Source: Marisediminicola senii (GTDB lineage: Bacteria > Actinomycetota > Actinomycetes > Actinomycetales > Microbacteriaceae). Taken from it: a stretch of 43,234 nucleotides of DNA. Below the pieces are notes generated by a model. That model did no database searches. It saw only the letters and a program-made list of their open reading frames with translations, and was not told the origin of the DNA. Location: assembly GCF_011057645.1 (NCBI RefSeq), contig NZ_JAALGE010000022.1, positions 1-43,234 of the forward strand, given 5' to 3'. The stretch's first letter is position 1. The number at the start of each line of letters is the position of its first letter. The translations under genes were made by a program, and so were the position numbers. Shown here one piece after another: positions 29,565 to 36,999 of this stretch.

Positions 29565-30929
29565 GTGGCCGTCGTCGTACTCGCCGTGCCGGCCGACCTG
29601 CTCACTCGCCTCGACCGGCACCTGCGCAACCACGGCCACGAGGTCGGCGAGGCGTGTTCCTCGGCGGACGAGCTCATCGCGGTCATGACATCGAGTGGAT
29701 GCGACGCCGCCCTGGTCTCGGCCGACCCGCGGTTCCTCACCGCGGCGGTGCTCTCCGCGGCGGATGCGGCCGGTGTCAGGGTGATCGGGATCATCGCGTC
29801 CGACGGGCAGCGGCGGCACGCGGCATCCATCGGCCTTCTCGAGACGGTGCAGGGTGACGGCGACTGGACCGTGGTCGAGCCGATGATCGAGGCGCTGATC
29901 GCGGGGGTCGGCACCGACGCGGCGGTTCCCGCGGGCCGCGGGCGGGTGATCGCGGTGTGGGGGCCGGCCGGGGCCCCAGGGCGCACCAGCCTGGCCATCT
30001 CGATCGCCGCGGAGATCGCGGCCGCGGGCTACAGCGTCGCCCTGTGCGACGTCGACACTTACAGCGGCTCGGTCGCGCCCGCGCTCGGCTTGCTCGACGA
30101 GGCACCGGGATTCGCCGCGGCGTGCCGGCTCGCCGGGGCCGGCGGACTCACCCTGCACGAACTCGAGCGCATCGGGCAGCGCTACCGGTCGGGGCACGGC
30201 AGCTTCTGGGTGCTCACCGGCATCGGGCGTCCGAACCGGTGGCCCGAACTGTCGTCCGACCGCGTCACCGCGACCCTCGCCACCTGCCGGGAGTGGGTGG
30301 ACTACACGGTGGTCGACACCGGGTTCAGCCTCGAGACCGACGAGGAGATCTCGAGCGACCTGTTCGCGCCGCGTCGCAACGCGGCGACGCTGGCGGCACT
30401 GCGCGAGGCCGACGACGTGGTGGCGGTCGGGGCCGCCGACCCGGTCGGGCTGTCGCGTTTTCTGCGCGTGCACTCCGACCTGCTCGAGGCGGCCACTACC
30501 GACCGGGTGACGGTCGTGATGAACCGGGTGCGGCAGAGCGCGATCGGACTGTCACCGGCCAGTCAGGTGCGCGGTGCGCTGCAGCGGTTCGGTGGCATCT
30601 CGACACCGGTCATCGTTCCGCACGACCAGTCGGCGTTCGACGCCGCGGTGCTCGCGGGAACGACGGTGCGCGACGCCGCGACGCGGTCGGCCGCGAGGGT
30701 CGCGATCGGCGAGCTCGTGGCATCCCGGCTGCTTCCGCAGGTGCCGCAGACCATGCGAACGCGGCGGGCACTGCGCAACGGCACCCGGTCGGCCGGCGCG
30801 CGCGGCGGCACGCGGGGTGGCGCGGCGACGGGATGGTGGGGATCCGCGCGGCGGGGAGAGGCCCAGGGGCAGGCCCGACCCGCTCCGGCACTCCACCGCT
30901 CGGCCGCGCTTCACCGGGATCTCGGATGA
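29565..30929 (+). CDS. CpaE/MinD-like P-loop ATPase with altered Walker A
   Basis: The product has 454 residues with a GTG start behind GGAGGG. Residues 1-115 form a receiver-like Rossmann part. The MinD/ParA-like domain follows: GPAGAPGRTSLAISIAAE at 133-150, CDVDTYSGSVAPALGL (Walker A' region), YTVVDTGFSLE in the Walker B position, and VTVVMNRVRQSAIG. The P-loop lysine is replaced by R140 and the ParA signature lysine is missing. The C-terminus is Arg/Gly/Ala-rich. With the upstream SAF gene it resembles a reduced CpaB-CpaE pair of a Tad-like system; whether it hydrolyses ATP is open. The next gene starts inside its stop (ATGA). Confidence 0.82.
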   Translation: MAVVVLAVPADLLTRLDRHLRNHGHEVGEACSSADELIAVMTSSGCDAALVSADPRFLTAAVLSAADAAGVRVIGIIASDGQRRHAASIGLLETVQGDGDWTVVEPMIEALIAGVGTDAAVPAGRGRVIAVWGPAGAPGRTSLAISIAAEIAAAGYSVALCDVDTYSGSVAPALGLLDEAPGFAAACRLAGAGGLTLHELERIGQRYRSGHGSFWVLTGIGRPNRWPELSSDRVTATLATCREWVDYTVVDTGFSLETDEEISSDLFAPRRNAATLAALREADDVVAVGAADPVGLSRFLRVHSDLLEAATTDRVTVVMNRVRQSAIGLSPASQVRGALQRFGGISTPVIVPHDQSAFDAAVLAGTTVRDAATRSAARVAIGELVASRLLPQVPQTMRTRRALRNGTRSAGARGGTRGGAATGWWGSARRGEAQGQARPAPALHRSAALHRDLG

Positions 30930-31618
30930 CCGCGTGCTTCGCTTGGCGCATGACCGACATCCCCATGTTCCCGCTCGGATCGGTGCTGTTTCCGCACATG
31001 CCGCTGCAGCTGCGCATCTTCGAGGACAGGTACCTCGCGATGCTCGCATCGATGATCGAGACGGAACGCACCGAATTCGGGGTCGTCCTCATCGAGCGTG
31101 GCCAGGAGGTCGGGGGAGGGGAGCACCGGTACTCCTACGGAACGATGGCGAGCGTCACCCAGATGGCGGCGGGCGACGGCTTCGTCGGCCTCGTCGCGCT
31201 GGGAGCGGAGCGTATCGAGGTGGTCGAGTGGCTCGACGACAGCCCGTTCCCGCGGGCGGAGGTGCGCGAGCTCGACGACCTCGAGTGGAGCGACGACCTC
31301 GACACGCTGCGCCACACCGCAGACACCGCGGTCAGGCGCATCCTCGCCATCGCGAGCGAATTCTCCGACCAGTACTGGCCGCCGGACGTCGCCTTGTCGG
31401 ACGACCCGGCGGAGGCCGCGTGGCAGCTGGCGGCGATAGCGCCGGTCGGGGAGGTCGACCAGCTGCGACTGCTGCGGTCGACGTCGATGGAGGGCCTACT
31501 CACGGCCATCATCGAGGTTACCGAAGAGGCGGCGGTCGCGTTCTCGGTGCCGTGGTCGGATGCGGCGCCCGACGGTATGCCCGGTGGCGACGACGAGGTG
31601 CCCCCGCCCGCGCCCTGA
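30926..31618 (+). CDS. LON peptidase substrate-binding (PUA-like) domain protein
   Basis: The product has 230 residues from the ATG that overlaps the upstream stop by 4 bp; family similarity starts at the second ATG (30950, MTDIPMFPLG). The first 130 residues hold the LON N-terminal domain: IPMFPLGSVLFPHMPLQLRIFEDRYLAML, EFGVVLIERGQEVGGGEHRYSYGTMASV and GAERIEV. The remainder is helical (WQLAAIAPVGEVDQLRLLRSTSMEGLLTAIIEVTEE). No ATPase or protease domain follows, so it is a stand-alone substrate-binding domain of unknown role, widespread in actinobacteria. Confidence 0.88.
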   Translation: MTACFAWRMTDIPMFPLGSVLFPHMPLQLRIFEDRYLAMLASMIETERTEFGVVLIERGQEVGGGEHRYSYGTMASVTQMAAGDGFVGLVALGAERIEVVEWLDDSPFPRAEVRELDDLEWSDDLDTLRHTADTAVRRILAIASEFSDQYWPPDVALSDDPAEAAWQLAAIAPVGEVDQLRLLRSTSMEGLLTAIIEVTEEAAVAFSVPWSDAAPDGMPGGDDEVPPPAP

Positions 31619-31665
31619 GCCCGCGGTGTCACTCGGCCGCACCCGGGCGCGGTTACGCTGGACGG

Positions 31666-33159
31666 GTGTCGACCCTCAGTGACCTCGTCCTCGCCCAGGG
31701 GCGTTCCTCCGAAGCCGACGTCGAGTGGCTGCACCTCCTGGTCGGCGACTGGCAGTTACTGGCCGACCTCGCGTTCGCCGACATCGTGCTGTGGGTGCCC
31801 ACGACCACCGACACCTTCGTCGCGGTCGCGCACGCCAGGCCGTCGAGCTCGGCCACCCTGTTCTACCGCGACTTCGTCGGGCAGAACGTCAAGCCGGAAT
31901 GGCGCAAGCAGGTCTCCGACGCGTTCGCCTCTGGTCAGATCATCGACTCCGCCGCACCCGACTGGTACGAGGAGACTCCCACGCGGGTGCGCGCCGTTCC
32001 CGTGCTGCGCCGGCTCGCCGCATCCGGGTCCGCCACCGCAGACAACCCGGTTGCGATCATCACCCGCCATACCAACCTCAGCGAGGCGCGCACGCCCAGC
32101 CGCCAGGAGCTGACCTTCAACGAATGCGCCAACGACCTGTTCGGCATGATCGCCATCGGGGACTTTCCCGACCTCGGTGCGCCGACCGGCCCCCGTCGCG
32201 GCGCGCCGCGCGCCTCTGACGGCCTGCTGCGCCTCGACGTCGACGGGCTCGTCACGTTCGCCAGCCCGAACGGTCTGTCGGCGTTCAACCGCATGGGGTT
32301 CGCAGGCGAACTGGAGGGCGAGTCGCTCGCCGAGGTGACCACCGGGCTGCTCACCGGAAAGCACATCACCGACGAATCCCTGCCGCTCGTGGTGACCGGC
32401 CGGGCGCCGTGGCGCACCGACATCGAGGCCCGCGGCGTGACGATCTCGCTGCGTGCCATCCCGATCCGTGACCGGGGCGAGCGCACCGGCGCGATCGTGC
32501 TCTGCCGCGACGTGACCGAGCTCCGTCACCAGGAACGGGAGTTGATCACGAAGGATGCCACGATCCGCGAGATCCACCACCGGGTCAAGAACAACCTGCA
32601 GACGGTCGCGTCCCTGTTGCGAATCCAGGCGCGTCGCTCGCACTCCGAAGAGGCGCGCGAGTCGCTGAACCAAGCCATGCGGCGGGTCGCCGCCATCGCT
32701 GTCGTGCATGACACCCTCAGCGAGGGACTCAGCCAGAACGTGGACTTCGACGCGGTGTTCGACCGCGTACTGCTGCTCATCGCCGAGGTCGCGTCGACCC
32801 TCAACACCAAGGTGCACCCGAAGCTCACCGGCAGTTTCGGCGTGCTGCCGAGCGCCTACGCGACCCCACTCGCCCTGGCGCTGACCGAACTGGTCACCAA
32901 CGCCGTCGAGCACGGACTCGCCGGGCGCGAGGGCGACGTGGAGATCACGGCGGGGCGCACGGAGGAGACGCTGAGCGTCAAAGTGCGCGACTCCGGGGTC
33001 GGGCTACCCGAGGGCAAAGTCGGATCGGGACTCGGCACACAGATCGTGCGCACGCTGATCCAGGGTGAACTCAGCGGAACCATCGACTGGCACACGCTCG
33101 TGGGCAGTGGCACCGAGGTGACCATCGACATTCCCCTGGCGTTCATTACCGCATCCTGA
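31666..33159 (+). CDS. pdtaS: Sensor histidine kinase PdtaS
   Basis: This soluble kinase has 497 residues and a GTG start. The order is: GAF-like domain (about 10-165), PAS-like domain (about 185-285), HisKA_2 with REIHHRVKNNLQTVASLLRIQARR (phosphoacceptor H304 or H305) and an HATPase domain with ALTELVTNAVEHGL, VRDSGVGLPEG and GSGLGTQIV. In mycobacteria PdtaS phosphorylates PdtaR, an ANTAR-domain regulator acting on RNA. No such regulator is in this window, so the partner is elsewhere, as in M. tuberculosis. There is no membrane helix, so sensing is cytosolic. The whiB1-type gene is adjacent, as for Rv3220c/Rv3219. Confidence 0.93.
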   Translation: MSTLSDLVLAQGRSSEADVEWLHLLVGDWQLLADLAFADIVLWVPTTTDTFVAVAHARPSSSATLFYRDFVGQNVKPEWRKQVSDAFASGQIIDSAAPDWYEETPTRVRAVPVLRRLAASGSATADNPVAIITRHTNLSEARTPSRQELTFNECANDLFGMIAIGDFPDLGAPTGPRRGAPRASDGLLRLDVDGLVTFASPNGLSAFNRMGFAGELEGESLAEVTTGLLTGKHITDESLPLVVTGRAPWRTDIEARGVTISLRAIPIRDRGERTGAIVLCRDVTELRHQERELITKDATIREIHHRVKNNLQTVASLLRIQARRSHSEEARESLNQAMRRVAAIAVVHDTLSEGLSQNVDFDAVFDRVLLLIAEVASTLNTKVHPKLTGSFGVLPSAYATPLALALTELVTNAVEHGLAGREGDVEITAGRTEETLSVKVRDSGVGLPEGKVGSGLGTQIVRTLIQGELSGTIDWHTLVGSGTEVTIDIPLAFITAS

Positions 33160-33214
33160 GCCCGGGGAGAGCCCGAGAGCCCGGGGAGAGCCGAAGAGCC
33201 CGGTGAGAGCCCAA
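33158..33214 (+). repeat. 19-bp tandem repeat (3 units) behind pdtaS
   Basis: GAGCCCGGGGAGAGCC-type units start at 33158, 33177 and 33196, the first overlapping the pdtaS stop. It is a minisatellite with no visible coding role and runs into the terminator hairpin. Confidence 0.75.
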
Positions 33215-33259
33215 GCGAAAGCCCCGCCGAAAGTCCTTCGACGGGGCTGTGTCGCTTGG
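33211..33259. terminator. Bidirectional terminator between convergent pdtaS and whiB1
   Basis: The outer stem CCAAGCGA/TCGCTTGG and inner stem AGCCCCG/CGGGGCT are separated by a small asymmetric bulge. Both convergent genes end within about 55 bases of it. Confidence 0.75.
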
Positions 33260-33288
33260 GTAATGCGGGTGCCCGGGGGCACCGATGA

Positions 33289-33537
33289 TCAGGAGGCGCG
33301 GCGGGCGCGAGCGGCGCGACGCTTGAGGGCACGGCGCTCGTCTTCACTCAGGCCGCCCCAGACGCCGGAATCCTGGCTGGTCTCGAGGGCGTACTGGAGG
33401 CACTGCTCGGAGACGCTGCAACGCCCGCAGACCGACTTGGCCTTCTCGATCTGGTCGACGGCCGGTCCCGTGTTTCCCACGGGGAAGAAAAGCTCTGGGT
33501 CGGCCGTGAGGCAAGCCGCTTTGTCGCGCCAGTCCAT
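33289..33537 (-). CDS. whiB1: WhiB family iron-sulfur regulator, WhiB1-like
   Basis: The product has 82 residues from the ATG at 33537, preceded by AAGGAG; a longer upstream reading does not fit the family. Four [4Fe-4S] ligands are present: C9, C37, C40 and C46 (CGRC-x5-C). The GVWGG turn and the basic tail ERRALKRRAARARRA complete the fold. The sequence MDWRDKAAC to ELFFPVGNTGPA is close to WhiB1, an essential NO-sensitive regulator in mycobacteria that binds the sigma factor. The neighbour pdtaS supports orthology with Rv3219. Confidence 0.94.
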   Translation of the reverse strand: MDWRDKAACLTADPELFFPVGNTGPAVDQIEKAKSVCGRCSVSEQCLQYALETSQDSGVWGGLSEDERRALKRRAARARRAS

Positions 33538-33728
33538 AGGGGTGCTCCTTAGATTGCTGATGGAAATACAGAGAGTCGACAGGCCGGAAGTCTTCATTCG
33601 AGACTCGAATTGACCGGCGTGAACAGTCGGAAATGGGATGCGCCTACGACCCTGTAAGCATCAAATCAACCTCCAATAGACTCTCACACGTATACCCGCA
33701 AATCAATAGTTTTGTATTGGACGATGCT
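33538..33728. promoter_or_regulatory. AT-richer divergent promoter region of whiB1 and membrane protein gene
   Basis: This 191-bp spacer is clearly AT-richer than its surroundings, for example ATCAATAGTTTTGTATTGG at 33702-33720. The stretch around CGTATAC (33689-33695) and the A/T runs can hold promoters for both directions, but no pair of boxes stands out. Confidence 0.5.
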
Positions 33729-34163
33729 GTGAGCCCGCACCCCGACGACGCCCCCGCCCGGGGGCGCGAGCCCCGTATTCCGGCGCAGTTGCGGGTGCTC
33801 GTCGGCCTCATCGCACTTGAGGCACTCGCCCTGGTCGCCGCCACCGTCTACCTCGTCGTGGAGCTCCTGGTCGACACCCCCGACTCGTTCGTGAGCGCCG
33901 TTGCGCTCACCGTCGTGGTCGCGATCGGCGCGGTCGGCGTCGCGGCGATCGCCGTCGGCGCGTTGCGCGGCCAGCCCTGGATCCGGGGCGCGGGTATCAC
34001 CGTTCAGGTGCTCCAGATCGCGCTCGCGATCGGCAGCTTCCAGGGCCTGTTCGCGCGCCCGGGAATCGGCTGGCTGCTCCTCACCCCGGCCATCGCCGTC
34101 ATCGTGCTGATGTTCTCGCGCCCCGTCGTGCTGGCGACGACCCGGCCCGAGGAGCAGGCCTAG
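33729..34163 (+). CDS. Small four-helix membrane protein of unknown function
   Basis: The product has 144 residues from the GTG at 33729 (a TTG at 33717 is possible). A short hydrophilic leader SPHPDDAPARGREPRIPAQLR is followed by four membrane helices: VLVGLIALEALALVAATVYLVVELL, AVALTVVVAIGAVGVAAIAVGAL, a GITVQVLQIALAIGSFQGLF segment and GWLLLTPAIAVIVLMFS. The acidic end is TTRPEEQA. I recognise no named family; similar small proteins beside whiB1 are common in Microbacteriaceae. It is convergent with bcp. Confidence 0.75.
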   Translation: MSPHPDDAPARGREPRIPAQLRVLVGLIALEALALVAATVYLVVELLVDTPDSFVSAVALTVVVAIGAVGVAAIAVGALRGQPWIRGAGITVQVLQIALAIGSFQGLFARPGIGWLLLTPAIAVIVLMFSRPVVLATTRPEEQA

Positions 34164-34170
34164 CGGCATT

Positions 34171-34199
34171 CGCCGGAGGAGGCGTCGGCTCCTCCGGCG
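34171..34199. terminator. Bidirectional terminator between membrane protein gene and bcp
   Basis: CGCCGGAGGAG and CTCCTCCGGCG form a perfect 11-bp stem with loop GCGTCGG. It starts 8 bases after one stop and ends 13 bases before the other. Confidence 0.85.
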
Positions 34200-34212
34200 G
34201 CGGTGGCCGGGG

Positions 34213-34692
34213 CTAGTCGAGACCGAGCTTCTTGCGCAGTGACGCGACGTGCCCGGTCGCCTTCACGTTGTAGAGCGCGAGCTTCAGGGTGCCGTCGGGA
34301 TCGACCACGAAAGTGGACCGGAGCACCCCGGTCACGGTCTTGCCGTACAGGGACTTCTCGCCGTACGCGCCGTATGCGTTGTGCACGACGAGGTCGGGGT
34401 CGCTGAGCAGGGGGAAGTTGAGGCCCTGCTCCGCCTGGAACTTCTGCAGAGCGGGAGCGTCGTCTTTCGAGACGCCGAGCACCTGGTAGCCGGCGGACTT
34501 CAGCGAGTTGATGTTGTCGCGAAAGTCGCAGGCCTGGGTGGTGCAGCCGGGAGTCGACGCGGCGGGGTAGAAGTACACGATCACGTTCTGGCCGGCGAAG
34601 TCGGCGAGCGACACCGGGGAGCCGTCCTGGTCGGTGAGCGTGAAGGCGGGCGCGGTGGCGCCGGCGTCGAGTCTGGCGGAGGTGTCGACCAC
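34213..34692 (-). CDS. bcp: Thioredoxin-dependent thiol peroxidase (Bcp/PrxQ)
   Basis: This peroxiredoxin reduces hydrogen peroxide and organic peroxides using thioredoxin. From the GTG at 34692 it has 159 residues, the usual size, with GGAG upstream; an ATG at 34725 would add an MFAFRLIQEPT leader. The motif FYPAASTPGCTTQACDFRD holds the peroxidatic cysteine (TPGC) and the resolving cysteine five residues on (QAC), which defines the PrxQ type. GVSKDD, FPLLSDPD and RSTFVVDPDG are also conserved. It is monocistronic and cytosolic. Confidence 0.93.
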   Translation of the reverse strand: MVDTSARLDAGATAPAFTLTDQDGSPVSLADFAGQNVIVYFYPAASTPGCTTQACDFRDNINSLKSAGYQVLGVSKDDAPALQKFQAEQGLNFPLLSDPDLVVHNAYGAYGEKSLYGKTVTGVLRSTFVVDPDGTLKLALYNVKATGHVASLRKKLGLD

Positions 34693-34844
34693 GGTGGGCT
34701 CCTGGATGAGTCGGAAGGCGAACATAGGGTGGGAAGGTGAGGCGCGGGGCGAATACGACCATGCACTGACGTGCAGTGCGTCGTAGACGGTGAACTCTCA
34801 TGCTAACCTTGGTCCTCGGCCCGGGCATTTGCCCCAAGCCGCAT

Positions 34845-34920
<76 letters not shown>

Positions 34921-34933
34921 GTCACTGGGCCTG

Positions 34934-34964
34934 AGCCTCGTAGTTACCTCACAACTACGAGGCT
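34934..34964 (+). terminator. Hairpin terminator after tRNA-Lys
   Basis: AGCCTCGTAGTT and AACTACGAGGCT form a perfect 12-bp stem around ACCTCAC, 13 bases after the tRNA. CGTCAGAAA and CGTCAAAAA repeats just beyond (about 35003-35021) could be integrase arm sites; this is a guess. Confidence 0.75.
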
Positions 34965-35123
34965 TCAATGTTTTCACCCATACCCTCAGCGACACTCAAG
35001 TCGTCAGAAACTCGTCAAAAACCACCGCAGACACGCCCTCCGCGGGCCTCATCATCCGGTTGTTTCGGGGTGTTCCCCGCCCACTTCCGGGTGGTGCCGG
35101 GAGTCCGTTCCTACCTACGAGGT

Positions 35124-35330
35124 ATGAACGAGCCTCGCCCCTTCGCAGAGCTGCCGAGCCGCCTTGAGCGACTGCTCACGGTGCAGCAGCTTTCGGACTA
35201 TCTCGGCGTGCCGGTCAAGACGCTCTACGAGTGGCGCACGCAGAAGGTCGGTCCTCGCGCGGTCAAGGTTGGGCGTGCGCTGCGCTACCCCGAGAGTCAC
35301 GTGATCGACTGGCTGGAGGAGCAGTCGTGA
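35124..35330 (+). CDS. xis: Excisionase (Xis-type helix-turn-helix protein)
   Basis: The product has 68 residues from the ATG at 35124. A single winged HTH_17 domain: LLTVQQLSDYLGVPVKTLYEWRTQKVGPRAVKVGRALRYPESHVIDWLEEQ. Such proteins direct the integrase toward excision by bending attachment-site DNA. The gene overlaps the integrase start by 4 bp (GTGA), so the pair is co-translated. A longer upstream frame exists but has no similarity before MNEPRPFAEL. Confidence 0.9.
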   Translation: MNEPRPFAELPSRLERLLTVQQLSDYLGVPVKTLYEWRTQKVGPRAVKVGRALRYPESHVIDWLEEQS

Positions 35331-36571
35331 GCCGCCCTGTTCAGCCGCTGGGCACCTACGGGTCAATCTCGGTCAGGAAGCTCGGGGCGAAGTATGCGGC
35401 CACCACGCGTTACCGCGACATGGACGGCGACTACCTCCGCATCCAGGCCACGGCAACCAGCGAGACAAAGGCCACGAACGCGCTCAAGGCGAAGATCGCC
35501 GAGCAAGCGGACACAGCGGGTGATAGCGATCTGGATCGCAACACCAGCCTGCGCGACCTCGCGAGCTACTGGCTGGAGGAGGTCCGAGTTACTGGACGGC
35601 AGGCTCCGCAGACGCTCGATGCCTACGAGCGCAGTCTGGAGGTGGTCGTGCTCCCGGCGCTCGGTCAGTTGCGGCTTCGGGAGCTGACCGTCGGCCGCGT
35701 CGATCGGTTCCTGAAGGCGCTGGCCCCCGAACACCCGTCGCGCGCCCGTCGGGCCAAGATCGTGCTCGCGCTGGTCTTCGATCTCGCCGTGCGACACGAC
35801 GCGGTAGGCAAGAACCCGGTGCGCGACACCGCGCCCGTTCCGCGCGGGCGCAAGGAGATTCGCAGCCTCGATCACGCCGAACTGGCGCGGCTGCGTGACG
35901 CCGTGGCGAAGTGGCGCACGGGCGAGAAGGTGCACGGTCCCAAGCCCGATGGTCAGCTCGCCGACGTCATCGAGACGATCCTTGGAACGTCTGCGCGCAT
36001 CGGGGAAGCGCTGGCGATCCGCAAGTGCGACGTCGACATGACCGTCTCGCCACCGGAGGTCACGATCAGCGGCACGCTCGTGCAGCGCAGGGGGCACAGT
36101 CTGTACCGGCAGCCTCAGGTCAAGCACTCGAAGGACTGGCGAATCATCGCCGTGCCGAGCTACACGGCCCAAGCCATTCGCTCACGGCTCGCGATGCTGG
36201 GCAACGTGCCTGACGATCACCCGATCTTTAGCACCCGCAACGGCACGTTCATCTCCCCGAACAATCTGCGCCGCCAGCTTCGCGCCGTGCTCGCGTCGGC
36301 GGGGCTGCCGGAGGATCTCGACCTGAGTGACATCACCCCGCACACGTTCCGCAAGACCGTAGCCACGACAATCGACCAGGCAGCCTCCATAGACCTCGCT
36401 GCAGAACTGCTCGGCCACGCCTCGAAGGAGGTCACCGAGACCTACTACGTTCAGCCTACGAAGCGCGTCAACCCGGTCACCGCCGAGATTCTCGAACGAC
36501 TCGCGCCGGATGGTGGCGAGTTGACGCTCAGCGCCGTCGAGCTTGATGAGGGTGTCGACGATGTCGCTTAG
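35327..36571 (+). CDS. int: Tyrosine site-specific recombinase (integrase)
   Basis: The product has 414 residues with a GTG start. The order is: an N-terminal AP2-like arm-binding region (GTYGSISVRKLGAKYAATTRYRDMDG), a core-binding SAM-like domain (about 72-165, LRDLASYWLEEVRVTGRQAPQTLDAYERSLE), and the catalytic domain with R224 (GTSARIGEAL), the lysine region, H339-x-x-R342 (PHTFRKT), H364 (LLGHAS) and nucleophile Y373 or Y374. All catalytic residues are present, so it should be active. It integrates the element into the tRNA-Lys gene next door. Confidence 0.95.
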   Translation: MSRPVQPLGTYGSISVRKLGAKYAATTRYRDMDGDYLRIQATATSETKATNALKAKIAEQADTAGDSDLDRNTSLRDLASYWLEEVRVTGRQAPQTLDAYERSLEVVVLPALGQLRLRELTVGRVDRFLKALAPEHPSRARRAKIVLALVFDLAVRHDAVGKNPVRDTAPVPRGRKEIRSLDHAELARLRDAVAKWRTGEKVHGPKPDGQLADVIETILGTSARIGEALAIRKCDVDMTVSPPEVTISGTLVQRRGHSLYRQPQVKHSKDWRIIAVPSYTAQAIRSRLAMLGNVPDDHPIFSTRNGTFISPNNLRRQLRAVLASAGLPEDLDLSDITPHTFRKTVATTIDQAASIDLAAELLGHASKEVTETYYVQPTKRVNPVTAEILERLAPDGGELTLSAVELDEGVDDVA

Positions 36572-36582
36572 TCGAAATTCAC

Positions 36583-36624
36583 TGCACACTTACCCTGGAC
36601 CGAGTGTGCAAGTCGGCGTAGGAT
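36583..36624 (+). promoter_or_regulatory. Promoter and operator of the HTH/PIN gene pair, leaderless
   Basis: TGCACACT (36583-36590) and AGTGTGCA (36603-36610) form a perfect inverted repeat with a 12-base spacer. Inside lies a -35-like TGGACC (36596-36601); 17 bases on is TAGGAT as -10 (36619-36624). Six bases later comes the ATG at 36631, so the mRNA would start at or next to the start codon. The layout fits autorepression by the HTH protein. Confidence 0.65.
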
Positions 36625-36630
36625 GGGGTC

Positions 36631-36999
36631 ATGTCACTGGCACACCTGACGATCAATCCCGAAGACGTACGCGCGAGCACGCGGGATACTGGCCCGCGCC
36701 CGGCCTGGCTGGAGGAGGTTGCCGCCTACGTGCAGCGGGCTGCCGCCGAGGGCGCAACGGTGACGCTGACGTCGAAGCAGCGGATGCTGACGCCCGAGCA
36801 GGTGGCCGAAGCGATAGGGGTCTCCCGGTCGACGATCTCACGGAAGATCAAAGCTGGCGAGATCCACGCGGTGAAGGTCGGCAATCGCAACCGCGTCCCG
36901 TACGAGGAGTTCGAGCGGTTCTGGGACAAGACGATGGGCGACATGGTGGAGCTGGTGCGCGATGACATCGAGGCGGACCTCTTCGGTGACGCTCGGTAG
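36631..36999 (+). CDS. Helix-turn-helix antitoxin-like protein
   Basis: The product has 122 residues. The N-terminal part (1-45) is helical and may hold the partner-binding region. An excisionase-type HTH follows at about 50-95: LTPEQVAEAIGVSRSTISRKIKAGEIHAVKVGNRNRVPYEEFERFWD, then an acidic helix (DMVELVRDDIEADLFGD). It precedes a PIN-domain gene and overlaps it by 14 bp, the usual order antitoxin then toxin. The palindrome in its promoter suggests it represses its own operon. Distinct from VapB-type ribbon-helix-helix or AbrB antitoxins. Confidence 0.8.
   Translation: MSLAHLTINPEDVRASTRDTGPRPAWLEEVAAYVQRAAAEGATVTLTSKQRMLTPEQVAEAIGVSRSTISRKIKAGEIHAVKVGNRNRVPYEEFERFWDKTMGDMVELVRDDIEADLFGDAR

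Noticed and set aside
34763-34779. GCACTG/CAGTGC inverted repeat between bcp and tRNA-Lys as an operator
   Set aside because: It is only 6 bp per arm with no promoter boxes nearby; this may be chance.
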